Notes under the pieces: generated by a model
Database searches by the model: none
Told to the model about the DNA's origin: nothing
What the model saw: the letters and a program-made list of their open reading frames with translations, nothing else
Made by a program: the position numbers and the translations under genes
Shown: positions 1-11,499 of the stretch, piece after piece
Layout of the letters: each line of letters begins with the position of its first letter
Position numbering within the stretch: the first letter of the stretch is position 1
NCBI GenBank assembly: GCA_013115145.1
Contig: JAAPAO010000273.1
Span: 1-44,200, forward strand
DNA from: Perkinsus chesapeaki
Lineage: Eukaryota > Perkinsozoa > Perkinsida > Perkinsidae
Length of the DNA: 44,200 bases
Direction of reading: 5' to 3'

Positions 1-776
1 ATGAGATTAAAGCAAGAGTTAGAGCACTTCGGCCAAACGCTCATGATGAGTTCCACTCAATCTTAGATATGGCAAAGGATAATTAGTTTATATCGGTTTA
101 CAGCTCTCTAATTGTCTGTACTGTTCTTGATATCAATCTTTAATGTCTGGTTCTTATTTCTTTGCTTTCCGAAAATGATATGCCTCTTGGTGAGCGTTGC
201 TGTTCTTTTGATGTAGTTAGTATTATTATTTTCCTTTTACTGTCATTTTTAACGTCAATTCTCATTGTTCTCGTCTGCTGTATTCGTTGAAGCCTTTTAC
301 GTCTCGGCACCGTCGTTGATTATTTTCGATGGCTCCTAATTTGGTGCGGACTCGAGACTGTTCTTCGACTGAAAAGTGGTTTTTCGTTTCGTGATGATGT
401 ATGGTTGGGGTTGAATTCAAGTCTGTAAACTGTTTGCTGGAAATGGCCGGGGTTTCTCAGCACGGGTCTGCAGCGAGGTTTTTAAAAGTCATAAATATCG
501 TCGTCGCATTTTGAAAATCCGCTGCTATCAACGCGATATGGGCAATGAACTAATGTGAATCTTGCTCCTGTCAACTGTATCAATATGGCACTGGTGTGAT
601 GGCACTCAAATTCGTCCTGCCTGTTTCCCCTCGTATGTTTTATGCCGTCCATTTGGGTAGCTAGTACACTCAGTGTAGCTTTCTGAAGCTTTTGGAACTG
701 GATAGATCTCACCGGTTATAATACGACTCACCGTAACCGTAGTGGTTCCGGACTTAGCTTGGCACTTCCTGGTTTA
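1..776. other. AT-rich stretch, no gene seen
   Basis: I see no reading frame with convincing composition in either strand. The 76-codon minus-strand frame at 482-712 has no recognisable motif and no splice context. The sequence is T-rich on the plus strand. No repeat or RNA gene is recognised. Confidence 0.5.
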
Positions 777-1130
777 TGCTAGAGAAGCTCACAAGAGACC
801 TACAAGCGATAAAAGCTGAACAGCAAGCGCTGAACAAGCGAATTGCGCATCTGGAAGAAACGAGTACGCCTGCAACTGACAGGTGTAACCCTTAAGAGAT
901 ACTCCCGCTGCTGTGTTGGTAGTTTCGCGCCTCACCATCTCATCATCGGCGGCAGAGCCTTCGCATAGTGAACCTACCTCTGCTCAAGCTAAGAGCACCA
1001 GGCGAAAATCGCGCAGGAAGTCTTCTTCAATTATGGGAGGCAATGCAACGATTTTTAATGCTACGTCTATGCCCCGTTAACGGTAATGTAATTCTCTTCA
1101 GATACCCTGCAAAGATCGTGTACACTAAAG

Positions 1131-1520
1131 TTGGTATATGAAGATAATTCCCTTGAGGAAAAGTGCCCGGTCTGGCTGAGGGGAAGTGTCCAGAGGCACT
1201 TCAAGGAGACATTTCGCCACCACTTTGACGACAACCTGCACCACTACGAGTTCTCCGTGGGCGACCTTGCCACCCCTGGCGCTCTTATGCGAGTTGATGC
1301 TCAAGAGCGCTGCGAGCGAGCATTTTCTGGGATGAAAAGTCCCTTGTTGATTGCGACGGTTACCGAGAGTTTGCAATCAGTGGAGGATTGTCGCAACGCG
1401 GTCTCGGCAGACGAAATGTTAACAGCTGTGCCCGGAGGGATAATAAAGTGCGAAGTTAAAAATGAAGCATCCAACAACTTGTGCGTTGATTATTCCCTTC
1501 CCCCTGGAGTTATTGACTGA
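1131..1520 (+). CDS. Candidate small gene or terminal exon of a decayed gene
   Basis: This is an open frame of 129 codons. It is rich in charged residues and has a cluster of His and Phe early on. I do not recognise the family. Just upstream, at 777-893, an ATG frame of about 38 codons reads as a heptad-like coiled coil (LTRDLQAIKAEQQALNKRI). At about 901-1080 a Ser/Arg/Lys-rich stretch is open in another frame. These three blocks could be exons of one gene, but I found no splice pair that joins them in phase. A coiled-coil start followed by a basic stretch also occurs in retroelement Gag-like proteins, so a decayed mobile element is possible. No protease, integrase or reverse transcriptase motif is visible nearby. 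Confidence 0.35.
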   Translation: MVYEDNSLEEKCPVWLRGSVQRHFKETFRHHFDDNLHHYEFSVGDLATPGALMRVDAQERCERAFSGMKSPLLIATVTESLQSVEDCRNAVSADEMLTAVPGGIIKCEVKNEASNNLCVDYSLPPGVID

Positions 1521-1748
1521 CCTATATGCTTATTTAATACTTAATGTTAATATAAGTATTATTATCTCGTATAAACAGTTATTTCTGTAACAACTGGTAT
1601 TAAAACAGGCAGGAAAATGAATCCACTCCGACACAGCAGTACATTACTATAAGAAAACGAAGGTGATACGCCTTCCAGCGTCCCATGTTACACTCTGCTC
1701 TGTTGATTCAATAGTGTTGAATACACTCTATTATAAGTATCTGTTGGC

Positions 1749-2339
1749 ATGTTGCGCTGCGTTGCTAGACCGTTTATGATGTTGTCTCCCGAGGACAAGA
1801 CAACGTGTTTCAAGATTAGGACACGCAGCTCAATGATAACTGATTTCCTTCCAGCTTTCTCATTGACTTCAATGCGCCTTGGAGAACCTTCGAGCCATAA
1901 CGACCCGCCTATTGCCGCCCCACACACGTATGTCAGACTTCTGCTCATGCCAGTACATCCCATGCTCAGGCAGCAAGCAGCCACCCCTGCTCCGAATGGC
2001 ATGCAGACCGCTGCAACAGGCGAGTCTCCAAAGGAAGAACCTTTGCCTCAAGAGCTACCTCCTATTGTGCTAGATAACAAAGTATGTATTTCCGCGCCGA
2101 CTTCGACTTGGCTCTTCGCAGTTCTTTTTGAGAATGGGCAATGTCAGGCGAAGAGTCCTCTCCTTATGGCCGCGGATATCACTACTGCTGTTCTTGAGAC
2201 AAGCCAGAAGAGAGTTGCAGCGGTTCTAACCAAAACTCGAGAACGACTGCTAGATTTTCCGGAGTTCTCCGATGACCTCAGTGACGCTTTGATCAGCGAT
2301 AAAGTAGACACCAGGCTGGACATCACTCGGTTCGCTTGA
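1749..2339 (+). CDS. Unrecognised 196-codon ORF upstream of the membrane protein
   Basis: The frame is open for 196 codons and stops 28 bases before the start of the membrane protein. The first half (to about residue 90) is Pro/Ser/Thr-rich and could be chance. The last 80 residues look more like real protein: a short hydrophobic stretch (STWLFAVLF), then helical segments such as TTAVLETSQKRVAAVLTKT and an acidic end. No family is recognised. It may be the last exon of a gene whose earlier exons I could not place, or a small independent gene. The close head-to-tail spacing with the next gene does not imply an operon in a eukaryote. Confidence 0.35.
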   Translation: MLRCVARPFMMLSPEDKTTCFKIRTRSSMITDFLPAFSLTSMRLGEPSSHNDPPIAAPHTYVRLLLMPVHPMLRQQAATPAPNGMQTAATGESPKEEPLPQELPPIVLDNKVCISAPTSTWLFAVLFENGQCQAKSPLLMAADITTAVLETSQKRVAAVLTKTRERLLDFPEFSDDLSDALISDKVDTRLDITRFA

Positions 2340-2367
2340 GCACGGCTCTTGGATTACTCTATTCGAT

Positions 2368-4185
2368 ATGTGCCTTGTTCAGATACCTCACGCTCAGCTC
2401 TATCAGACGGCTTTGATAGCCTGTCTTGTCCCACTCGTCTCGATGGTTCCTTTCCTTATACCCATCTCCGGCCCCCTCAACCTCCCCCTTCTAGAGTGGT
2501 TGCCTGTCTTGTCATTACTCTGCTTCCAGTGCTGCTTTATGTTCGCACCATGGGCTAATAGATTTCTTTCCAACGTCTGGGGCGACAACAGTGTGAAGAA
2601 GTATTTTCAGATTGGATGCGTAGCTGCCGCCTGGCAGCTGCTGTGGCTCGGAATCATCCCCTATTTCACTCCCTACTGGCCGCTCCCGATGATGCCTCTG
2701 ATCGGATGTGCAACAATACTAGCTATCGTCTTCATGATATATTTCAGTCTTCCTCTGGAAATGCGCGTGCTTACCTCGTCGAGGTTTCGTATCCTCGGCG
2801 TGTTGTTGTCTGTCGGAAGCTGCATCGTCGTTTTCGGTATATCGTATCCATTTCTATTCTTTGTTTCCTCCAAGACGGCCGGGGATATCAGGCTCCTTGT
2901 AGGCTCCTTCTTTTATGTATTCCGAGCAATCTTTGAGAGGGTGTCCAAACACTTCGCGAAAAAGTACTGCATCGACTGCTACCCAATGATTGTTCTCTTC
3001 GCAATGTACGCATACGAGTTCTTCATATCCTCCGTCATCAGTAGCGTAAAGCAGCTCTCGGTTGCTATATTGCTCATTGGCTTGGATCTGCTAGAGAATG
3101 CCTACTATCTCTTGTGCATCTTTCGAGCTAGGCAGTCAATGCCTGCGCGCGGTGACATCTGCCCCGCGCTCCTCAAGGACGACATGTCGGATCAGGGACA
3201 TCAGAAATCGTGTAGAGAGAAGGAAAGAAATGCGAGTACGCGAAACAAGGACACTGAACAGTCGAATAATCCTCCGGCTGCCACACCTATGGAGTGTGCT
3301 AGCGAAGCCAAGAAATCAGCACATCGTGGCGATCGCCAAACCTCTCAACCCGGAGAGCTCGTGGAACTAAAACCGAATTTGTTGGAAGCGCCAGGTGGAA
3401 TCCATGGTGATTCAAATTCGAGGCGACAGAGCTCCCGGTCAAGCATACCGACTACCGCAGCAAGTGTACATGACTTTCATGCGGTGCACTTGCCCGAGCC
3501 AGTTGGTTCCCGAGAAGTAGACAATCCTGACATCCCTAAGCAGAGCGAGAGTTGGCCAGAAGAAGTGCCCTCCGAAGAAAAGCAAGCTGCGCGAGACATG
3601 AGACGCGGCTCTCATGAAAGTTCGCGGTCGTCACGAAGGGGTAGCTTACTGGAACTCATTGGTGATGCAGTGACTGGTATGAACCCCAAGATGCTTGTTG
3701 AGATGGCCGACGGTGGCTCCAAGCGTTCCTTGTGTATCGTTAGTATCGCCATATGCAAAGAAGTGGTTGAGATACTTGCGCCACTTCACTATCTTCTGTG
3801 CTCTTTAATGATTCGGACATTCAATTCGAAGCTGCATGATTCTTTGTGGAATGTTACAGATGAAGAGTATCGAGATGGTCTAATAAGGCTCGTCATTGAC
3901 ATTCTCGCCGAGGGACTTCTCTTTGCCCTTCTCGTGTACTTCATTCAACGATGGCTTGGTATATCTGTCATCTTGATAGCTCTCCGTTTGAGCCATCTGT
4001 TTTTCTGGCCATTCATTGGAATGCAAGTCTGCTTGATGACGCACTATATCGACCTCCAGTACACCAACGCTGGTATGAGTTTTTCCTTCGACTTCGAGTG
4101 GGTCGGCGAAAAGTCGAGTAATGTAACCTGGCATGGCGGCTACTGCTATACTTTTGGCAATGAGACCATCGAGGAAGCCTGCTGA
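2368..4185 (+). CDS. Intronless multi-pass membrane protein, 605 aa
   Basis: A single exon encodes a polytopic membrane protein. About five or six hydrophobic segments lie in residues 12-230 (for example LIACLVPLVSMVPFLIPI). A hydrophilic insert follows at about 255-440, rich in Ser, Arg, Glu and Pro, with RRQSSRSS and RRGSHESSRSSRRGS runs that look like phosphorylation targets of basophilic kinases. Three or four more hydrophobic segments follow at about 450-560, and the tail is short and Asn/Gly-rich. This layout, two membrane blocks around a large cytosolic loop, also occurs in transporters, but I recognise no transporter signature, so no function is assigned. The start chosen is the first ATG of the frame. 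There is no cleavable signal peptide; the first helix would act as a signal anchor. Confidence 0.78.
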   Translation: MCLVQIPHAQLYQTALIACLVPLVSMVPFLIPISGPLNLPLLEWLPVLSLLCFQCCFMFAPWANRFLSNVWGDNSVKKYFQIGCVAAAWQLLWLGIIPYFTPYWPLPMMPLIGCATILAIVFMIYFSLPLEMRVLTSSRFRILGVLLSVGSCIVVFGISYPFLFFVSSKTAGDIRLLVGSFFYVFRAIFERVSKHFAKKYCIDCYPMIVLFAMYAYEFFISSVISSVKQLSVAILLIGLDLLENAYYLLCIFRARQSMPARGDICPALLKDDMSDQGHQKSCREKERNASTRNKDTEQSNNPPAATPMECASEAKKSAHRGDRQTSQPGELVELKPNLLEAPGGIHGDSNSRRQSSRSSIPTTAASVHDFHAVHLPEPVGSREVDNPDIPKQSESWPEEVPSEEKQAARDMRRGSHESSRSSRRGSLLELIGDAVTGMNPKMLVEMADGGSKRSLCIVSIAICKEVVEILAPLHYLLCSLMIRTFNSKLHDSLWNVTDEEYRDGLIRLVIDILAEGLLFALLVYFIQRWLGISVILIALRLSHLFFWPFIGMQVCLMTHYIDLQYTNAGMSFSFDFEWVGEKSSNVTWHGGYCYTFGNETIEEAC

Positions 4186-5399
4186 TTTATTTACTATTTT
4201 GTAGCATTCTCGAGAAACTGTATTCTTTTTCCATGGTTATAGCTTTCCATGTACTTTCCATGACTAAGCCTCGGCGTGTACGCTGTTGAGGTAGTTGCGT
4301 TACTGTAGTGCACTCTGTGGATGGACGAAATCCCTTATTGCAACATTCAAATAAGAGGCTGCTGTGACAGCAGTGCTCTCAGCCACCTTCCGTTACTAGC
4401 ATCAGTCTGACGATACAATTAAAGGCTTAATCATTCATGAAGACACTTGCTCTCGGTGCCGGTAAAAAGACGTTCGTACTTTCTAGGACTATGTCCTACA
4501 TATAAGGTAACCGCAGCCTCCACGCGACCAATTGACATCCCTCGATGTCTTGACAGCGGTACTTCAAGAACTTTCAACACAACATCATATATCAACGGCT
4601 CATGCAAAGCTACACCACCGGGCATACTAAAGAAGCATGCAATGGGATATTAAGGTCATCAAGAGCGGCATGACACAGAGCGACGATGAAAGGCTTCTCT
4701 GAAGAAATTCTCCCCACTCTAGACTCTTTCTGAAAAGCGAAATACGAGTACGGACTCCACACTTGCGGTCCTCACAATGGACTGTTGCAAGAAGCCAGAG
4801 CTGCGATCAGTGACGACATCGGACGTAAGGCTCAACCGGGCGAATTCCACAACACCAGAAATCTTATTCTCCTCGCTCGTGGGACACTCTTCGACACCCG
4901 CTCTAATTCGGACACCTGCGTCAGACGCAGTTCCAACAAGTACTGTCTTGCGTGCACCAATACCTTGCAAGCCATGTGTACTGTTGATGTGCTCTTCCTG
5001 GAACTGCGGGAGAATCACATGTGTGTACGCACTTGACTCATCCGCAGTAGCCTTCTCCAGTAGCTAACCGTGCCCAGCGTGCCCAGAATTATTGCTTTTC
5101 AGCTACCTTGATTGTAATATCAAAAATGCTGCCCTCGGGCAGCCCATCAGAGCAAGGGAGTATTGCGAGAACGATTTCTTCATCAGACGTCGGAACGAAA
5201 AAAATCTAGCATACGTCGGGGATACAACTTTTTAATAGAGAGTGTATCTACAGTAGAGTCTCCAGTGTTCGCGGTGAACTGCAATGGCAGCAGATAGGAA
5301 TGGCTGGACTCTGTCACCAAGAAGGCATCGTCAAACGCAAGGTAAGGCACCTAACAATGGAACTGATCTCATATCGCATGAGATTTCTCACATGTACAG
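4186..5399. other. Spacer, no supported gene
   Basis: This holds the 3' flank of the membrane protein gene and the 3' flank of the minus-strand gene that ends at 5400. A stretch at 4720-5067 is open on both strands for nearly 100 codons. Neither frame has a motif, and the two cannot be told apart by composition, so no gene is called. Confidence 0.5.
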
Positions 5400-8300
5400 T
5401 CAAGCTAGCGCGCACTGCCAGGATCTCTCGCGCAGCAGTTGATTCGTCCTGGCAAGGCTAATGAAGAGCGGATGTTTGATGCCGGCTCTGACATTGGCAA
5501 CTTGCGCGATTTTGTCTTTCAAGGCATCTCGCCACTTGCCCGCTGTGAAGTCGTACCAACAACTGAGCACTTCTGTATGGAACAAAGTACTAGATCTTAA
5601 AACCTGCCTTTCGCTTGCCCACTGCAGTAACGTATCAATGTTGGGAGGGAGGAAACGACTTGCCATGTGAGATTCCGGCAGCCCAGCCAAGGCCTGGAGT
5701 CCTAGCAGGTGCCATATAGCAAGCAGTGATCGATGCTACATCGGATTCAATTTCTGTCATAAGACGCCGCAGGAGCTCGATACGGCTCGACGTGAGAGTG
5801 TTCCTGATATACGAGAGATTGTCGAGCATCGGCAGGTTCGGTTTCAGCTCACGTGTGAGTGATGAGCTCTTCGGGATTCAAACCAGCCTTGATGAGGCCA
5901 TAAGCTAGAGTGATGGGGTTGCCATCACCCTCGCACATCGCGGACGTGCTAGGGGAAACCTCGCTGGCAGTCGTAAGCGCCTGAGAGGACATGCCGGAGA
6001 AATTATCGCACGCGGAAACTCACAAAGATACACGATTGAAATTGAAGCACTCCGTCTGCCGGTACGGGGTCTCCGTCGGGCAGTCCTGGAGGATCACCAA
6101 GCTCGTCCACATTGCGCCTCGAGTTCATAACCTAAGCAAGACGGACTGAGATCGAACAAAGTGACGGTAGACAGGCACTTGGCCTCGACGGCCATCGGTT
6201 TCCTGTGTCAACTGGTACCATCGAAAATGCGTCTCCTTGAACCTGCAAAGAACGGGCAAAAGAGTTTTCGCCTCATCGAATGTTACTATAATACGATCAG
6301 TTGCGAACTCAGCTTGGAAAGCTGACCGGTCGTACGAGGTCAAAAAAGGCAAATGCCGATCAGCGTTGGGAACCATCAGAGTTTGGACAGCATCATTTCT
6401 ATTTCGATCCGCAATTGCAGGTATATTCAGACCGCGGTTGCTCGGCGTGCTGCCCAGGGGACAGCCAAATGCGAAAAGCAGGTTTCGGAAGACTGCCAGT
6501 TTTTCTTCAGAATGGTTTCATACATGCAGCTTTCTTACGCTGTTTCGATGTCCCTATTTATCGAGTAACGTTGCTCAACTTCATCTCTCTCAGTGTACCT
6601 AAGTATCATCACGTAACGAAGAGGTATCTCGAGACTCTATGGCTACCATATTGTAGCTCGTATGGTGCCAACCTCGGGATAACGTTCGAATATGTGCCTA
6701 CGTAGATTTGTAAGAACCTGAATCCAGCAAGCTTGCAGTTACGTTGATGAGAGGCAGAGGCAGGGAGGCAAGTGCGAATCTCTAGCAGGCAAGTCATTCA
6801 TGTGCCAGTGCACGACTCGTGCACGAGACTGGCGCTGCCAACCAGCTTACCGTGGGTATCATAGACAGTTCTATGACTGATATATGATGTACATGGATCT
6901 GTGGAAGGAGATGAAACTTTAGATTGTATACGATGAGGCCGATCCTGCTGCCGTCCTGCTTGTGTATCCACCACCATGAAGCCTGATAAAACAGAAAGAA
7001 TAATGCCTCTTCTTGAACGAATCTTGCCTGCTCAGCGCCACCTTTGCTAGTAGCAGTGGAGCCATAGATAGCCCTATCGATAAGGTCCCATGTTCCTCGG
7101 GTAGAAGCGACGCTCATCGGATCAGCTTCGGTCGAGATGTAGTTTGCGAACTCGGCGCGCATGACGTCGGAGGTACATCGCGCCGGTTTGAAGAAGATGT
7201 CGAGCCCGGTGGGTGCCTTGTCTTCGTTGAGAGTTTTTCCTTCACCTGAAACATGTTTGATCAGCCGTTACTCGAAGACAGCCATGTTGTTTACCAGTAT
7301 GAGCACCCTCGATATGTTGCTCACCGTGCTCACCACTACCAGACGTGTCAGAGAACTTCGGTACGTGCTCATGGGCTTCAGCAGGCGACTCTCTGACGTG
7401 AGAATCCTAAACTACATTGACATTTCATATCTACTGCAGGTCAGCTTCCGGTAGACTGTCGGTTTTCAACGGTCGACAAGCCGCTGCTTGCTCTATGGCG
7501 TGGTTGAGTACAGACTCATCCAGCAGGATCATTTCGCACTTCCGAATCTTATCTACGAGGCAGCGGTTTTCAAACCAGCTAAGCTCTCGTCCGGTTACCA
7601 ATCTGGTCCTTATGAAGTGGCACGTGAATCGCTCGTGGTGCTCTCCTCGGTGCAGCCCGCTGGCGTGCCGATGCCGGTTCCGGGACAACTGGGTTCGGAG
7701 AGGCGACACTTGGGCTTACCAAGAATGGGTCACTGCAAACGAAAAAGACCTCTCATTAGGTGTTCAATATGCTCTTAGAGAGAGCAAGATATCAAATGCC
7801 ACTACAGAGTGATTTTGGAAATGTCCTGGGAGATAGGATAAGGACTATGGGCATTATTCTTCACAGCGCGCATGCTCATATCGCCAACTAATCGCGGGAG
7901 TTGCGCATCTTGGGCTCACCTTCTAGAGCTGAATGCGAAGAGCCTATGGAAGCTAGCATCTCCTAGCCATAGGGTGTCCGTCTTTATCTTTATAAGGTAG
8001 TTCGTCCCTGTCTCATCATGCTGCCATATCGGTCTTTCAGAAGGAGCATCTAGGACACGGAAGTCGCGCTTAACTTGCGGATATTATACCATTCAGGCAA
8101 GAGTCGTGGGACACAAGCGACTGTCTCCAATTCACGATAGCCTCAACAGTTTCCATAGAGGCCTGATCAGTTAATTGAGGCACTCCCCGTAACGCGTACC
8201 TCTCGAAGTGACAACAAATTGCTGAGGATCTCGGACCGCAAAGCAGCGGAGTTCACGGCGTTTGGCTGCTCACATATAACTTTGTCAATCTCATCTGAGA

Positions 8301-8903
8301 GGCCCGACAATCGGCAGCCCTTTGAGCTCGTTAGCACCGAGTTTGTGTATGACCGATTCTCTGCCCATGACGGCCCTCATCACGTTCTGTACCGAGGAGG
8401 CGTCTCGAGCTAGCCTATCAGCTTCAGCGAGAAGGAAGGAGGGATGCGTGCCGGGATGAAAGAACGATTGTGCATAGTGTCTGCCCGCCAGTCGCTTCCG
8501 TCTCCAGCGACTTCCGTGGACGTACTTCCTGTGATTCTCTGGTATCCGAAAAGCCCTCCAACATTCTCGTATATGATGGGCAAGCTGCGATACGAGTTGT
8601 TCACGCTTTTTCAAGTTGTCAGGTAAGATTGGACTGGTATTCTGTTTGATAACCGTCGGAGCGCGGTGCGAACCTCGGGTAATTGCGGACACACCGCGGG
8701 CACTACATTAAGGAAATCGTTAGTTAATTACTTATTGCCCATAAGACTCACGAGGCTTTGAAAGTCCGTCGACCAGTACTAGCTCGTTCTCTTTTCCTCC
8801 GCAACATTGCGCGATAGGCGCCACAGTTAGCGTCTCTAAGGGGGTCATATTCCGGAATTTTGCCGAGATAGAATCTATCGTCCCAGCCGGACCGGCGCTG
8901 AGC
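5400..8903 (-). CDS. Intron-dense gene, unknown protein with a GNAT-like middle region
   Basis: A minus-strand gene with many small exons. Ten consecutive exons at the 3' end join in phase: 7406-7295, 7245-6851, 6717-6647, 6598-6539, 6492-6433, 6398-6179, 6131-6024, 5980-5853, 5803-5740 and 5693-5400, giving 503 residues. Their introns run from 34 to 133 bases, mostly 43-49. Upstream exons are clear at 8319-8200, 8162-8090 and 8049-7920. A perfect GTGAGT...TAACTAAC...TAG intron ends near 8703. The true start and the exons between 7920 and 7406 are unresolved. In the exons at 7245-6539 the protein reads like a GNAT acetyltransferase core: a strand SRIGLIVYNLKF, then QIHVHHISV, a helix, then TIRATIWYTERDE. 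A cofactor-binding glycine loop of the usual R/Q-x-x-G-x-G/A form is not evident, so this is fold-level inference. The last 180 residues are helical and unassigned. Confidence 0.72.
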
Positions 8904-10127
8904 CTGATTCAAGATGAGCGTCCTCTGACGAACAGCTCGATGTATATAATAAAAAGTTGCCTAAGACCCTCGACTATGTAGGGTTACAAACCCCTTATGA
9001 CTGTGGAATGCTGAATCTAAACTGGAGTTCGGATTTGAAAGGCTCTCGTATATAGCAATACCAAAGGAACAAGATTAAGAGTGGTGATTGCCTAAAGATA
9101 CTATCAACGATCCGGCACCTGTTTCTTCTCGAGTACTGTCTTGTGACCAGGTCGATATCTAGGAGGAAGTAGATCGACCTCGCTAACCCTACTGGACCGA
9201 AGGGCGTCTGTACGCCTAGAGCCATCGGTGTTGATTGGGGGTATTAATGTCATGAACTAGAGTGAGTTAAAGCTCAAATAAGACCAAGACGGCCGTATGC
9301 TTTCAACGTTGGTGCAAAGTACATGGCAATGAGGAGCTACTTGGGCAACATTTCAAATGATCTGATAATAATCGCTTTAATAACCACCTGAAGGCGCACG
9401 ACTGTCTTCCGGACTGGTAATAGTATTATTCTGAAAAAGGCTATTTCGACAGTCTCGAACCGTCCGATTGACTAATAAACGATATACACCGATATACGCG
9501 CGCTTCGATAGAGAATCATGAATCAGCACTAACTTTTCACCCTACACAAGGGGCAGGTTAGTAGCTTTGTTTACTGGAGTTGAGGACAACGACTTTTGAG
9601 AGTACCAACTTAACGCGACACAGCACTGCTTGAACAACGTAAGACACCAGCATGAAAGTAATCGGTAAAAATAAGTATCAAGATTGTCATCATCACCAAA
9701 CATTTAATAGTAACCATCGCACTGTAAATCTTGATGCAGATAAGTATTATTAGCTAGTAATATTCGCAGCGATAGTCCTACACTAATTTTCATGATAGAT
9801 GATTGATAAATAATAACTCTAACCATAAATGATTACTATAACATAATTGAGATAGCTGACAAGTACACGTCAGCGATAACCTCGTCTCCAAGGTGCGGAT
9901 TCGTGGACACGAAGTCAGCTGCGGTCATGGAAGATGATAAGCCCAGCCAAGATGACAAATGCTAATGAAGCTATCATACTAGCAGCCGCTGGTCAGAGAA
10001 AGCTGTGCAAATCACGGATACGAATGACAGCACTGTTTCTTGCCTATAGAAGGAGGCTTTTAGGTTATGATGAAGTTCAGAGGGTGAGCTTCTGATGGTA
10101 GCTATAATACCATTAACCTGAACTTGA
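8904..10127. other. AT-rich spacer, no gene seen
   Basis: A 76-codon minus frame at 8995-9225 could hold a first exon of the preceding minus-strand gene, but nothing confirms it. From about 9240 to 10127 the sequence is AT-rich, with short stop-interrupted frames on both strands. No repeat or RNA gene is recognised. Confidence 0.5.
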
Positions 10128-11156
10128 TTATATCCTCCGGAGTGGAAGGCGCATTGTCGATAGCTTGGTTGCAGGATTCAATAGCCTGATCTCCCAGCCT
10201 CCGTCAGGGGCAGGGCAAATACGGATCATATCCCATTTGAGCGAAATGGTCCAGAAATTGAACTTAACGGTTTCTTCGTCAGCATTGTCGTCATTTGCTT
10301 CAGGTTGAAAGCAACCATCCTCTTTCTCCTCCAATTTGACCTCGGGAAGATCCACTGTTCGGTCACCATGAACACGTACAGTTGACAAAACATCTTCCGA
10401 CTTTGTAGATATACTCACCTCAATTCTGTGAGGGGACGACCAAGCTGTGCTCGTGTTATACACACCGTCGGGAGGAAATACCGTTCGTCGTCGTTTTACT
10501 TCGTCTTTGTTTTTCAAGGACGTTACCAACGGCATGCTGCGTTTGCTCGTACTCACGGTCCCTTCAGCCCTTGATGAGCTTGCCCCACTTCGATCTGATT
10601 CAGGGCCCTTTGAAAGCTTATAGCCGCAATGAGCACCGTATACAAATCTGTCTCCCTCCTTGGGAAAGAGGAGTACTGCAATTTCTGTGTCGACCAAACA
10701 GAAAAAGATCAGTGAACTACGGCTCCGTCCCCGAATACGTTTCGTCTTCCTAAATATGGTCGCCAAATTTCTTTTGAATGCTCTCTCTGTGTCAGAAGGG
10801 GGGTCAAACGCGAAGCAGTCGTTACCGGGAATCTCTCCCAGATTATCAACCTCCAACTCACCAGTCAAGGACTCTCGCTTTAACCAAACCAATGGGACCA
10901 TGCTGAGCATGCCTACTTTTTGGCGGTAGGATCTCATAACAGTAGATTTGATCTTGCCGGACATTTTCCCATCCCTATTTTCAACTTTTAGCTCGAAACC
11001 TTCGATGTCAGGTGCCTTGTCGCATTTTCCGGATCCGCTGTATGTCCCAGTTTCTATTCTATCAGTAACGCGTTCAAGTTGAAGAACAGGCTCTTTCGTG
11101 GCTGCTCCAATAACATACTTTATGAAGATAGATAATACAATACACTCTAGAATCAT
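10128..11156 (-). CDS. Intronless predicted secreted protein with two similar domains, 342 aa
   Basis: A single exon. Residues 1-20 form a signal peptide (MILECIVLSIFIKYVIGAAT). Two regions share a pattern. The first, about 35-150, starts at TGTYSG, runs through alternating beta-like segments and has NDCFAFD. The second, about 225-342, starts at DGVYNT and has DGCFQPE. A basic, Ser-rich linker at about 190-225 (SKRSMPLVTSLKNKDEVKRR) separates them and may be a processing site. The protein coded on the plus strand at 18779-19801 has the same order of signal peptide, domain 1, basic linker, then a domain opening with NGVY and carrying SGCFKLE. I do not recognise the family in known databases from memory; it looks lineage-specific. 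Secretion is an inference from the signal peptide. Confidence 0.83.
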   Translation of the reverse strand: MILECIVLSIFIKYVIGAATKEPVLQLERVTDRIETGTYSGSGKCDKAPDIEGFELKVENRDGKMSGKIKSTVMRSYRQKVGMLSMVPLVWLKRESLTGELEVDNLGEIPGNDCFAFDPPSDTERAFKRNLATIFRKTKRIRGRSRSSLIFFCLVDTEIAVLLFPKEGDRFVYGAHCGYKLSKGPESDRSGASSSRAEGTVSTSKRSMPLVTSLKNKDEVKRRRTVFPPDGVYNTSTAWSSPHRIEVSISTKSEDVLSTVRVHGDRTVDLPEVKLEEKEDGCFQPEANDDNADEETVKFNFWTISLKWDMIRICPAPDGGWEIRLLNPATKLSTMRLPLRRI

Positions 11157-11298
11157 TTAGAAGGACGGAAGTACTACTAGAAGGAAAGCCAGTCCTCAAG
11201 CGATGGTTTCAACGTGTTTAACGATTAATAGAGCCACACGAAAATTACCAAAGAAAACTAACTAAGGCACTTTCCTTTCAGTTCTTCCCATCGGTCAC

Positions 11299-11499
11299 AT
11301 GATGATAATTTATTGCCCCATTGACGATCCGAATTTCAACGATAAAACATTTCCCGACATTAAACGAGACGTGAAATATTACGAGTTTCATGGCGAGCGA
11401 GAAAGATACTGCGCGGACGAAGTAGAGAACAAAAGTTACTTCGCTCCGCTGAACAGTACCGCAATCTCTATTCGTTCGAAAGAACTATTCGACGAATAA
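11299..11499 (+). CDS. Possible small ORF, 66 codons
   Basis: This short open frame has unusually protein-like composition for its length: many Glu, Lys, Arg and Tyr, few repeats, and an acidic C-terminus. It begins with a double Met and has no signal peptide or motif. It is isolated between two genes. It may be chance, a short conserved peptide gene, or an upstream exon. The stretches around it, 11157-11298 and 11500-11953, hold nothing else recognisable apart from the presumed 5' flank of the RRM gene. Confidence 0.25.
   Translation: MMIIYCPIDDPNFNDKTFPDIKRDVKYYEFHGERERYCADEVENKSYFAPLNSTAISIRSKELFDE

Noticed and set aside
4719-5067. Open frames of almost 100 codons on both strands
   Set aside because: Neither has motifs, splice context or better composition than the other; probably chance.
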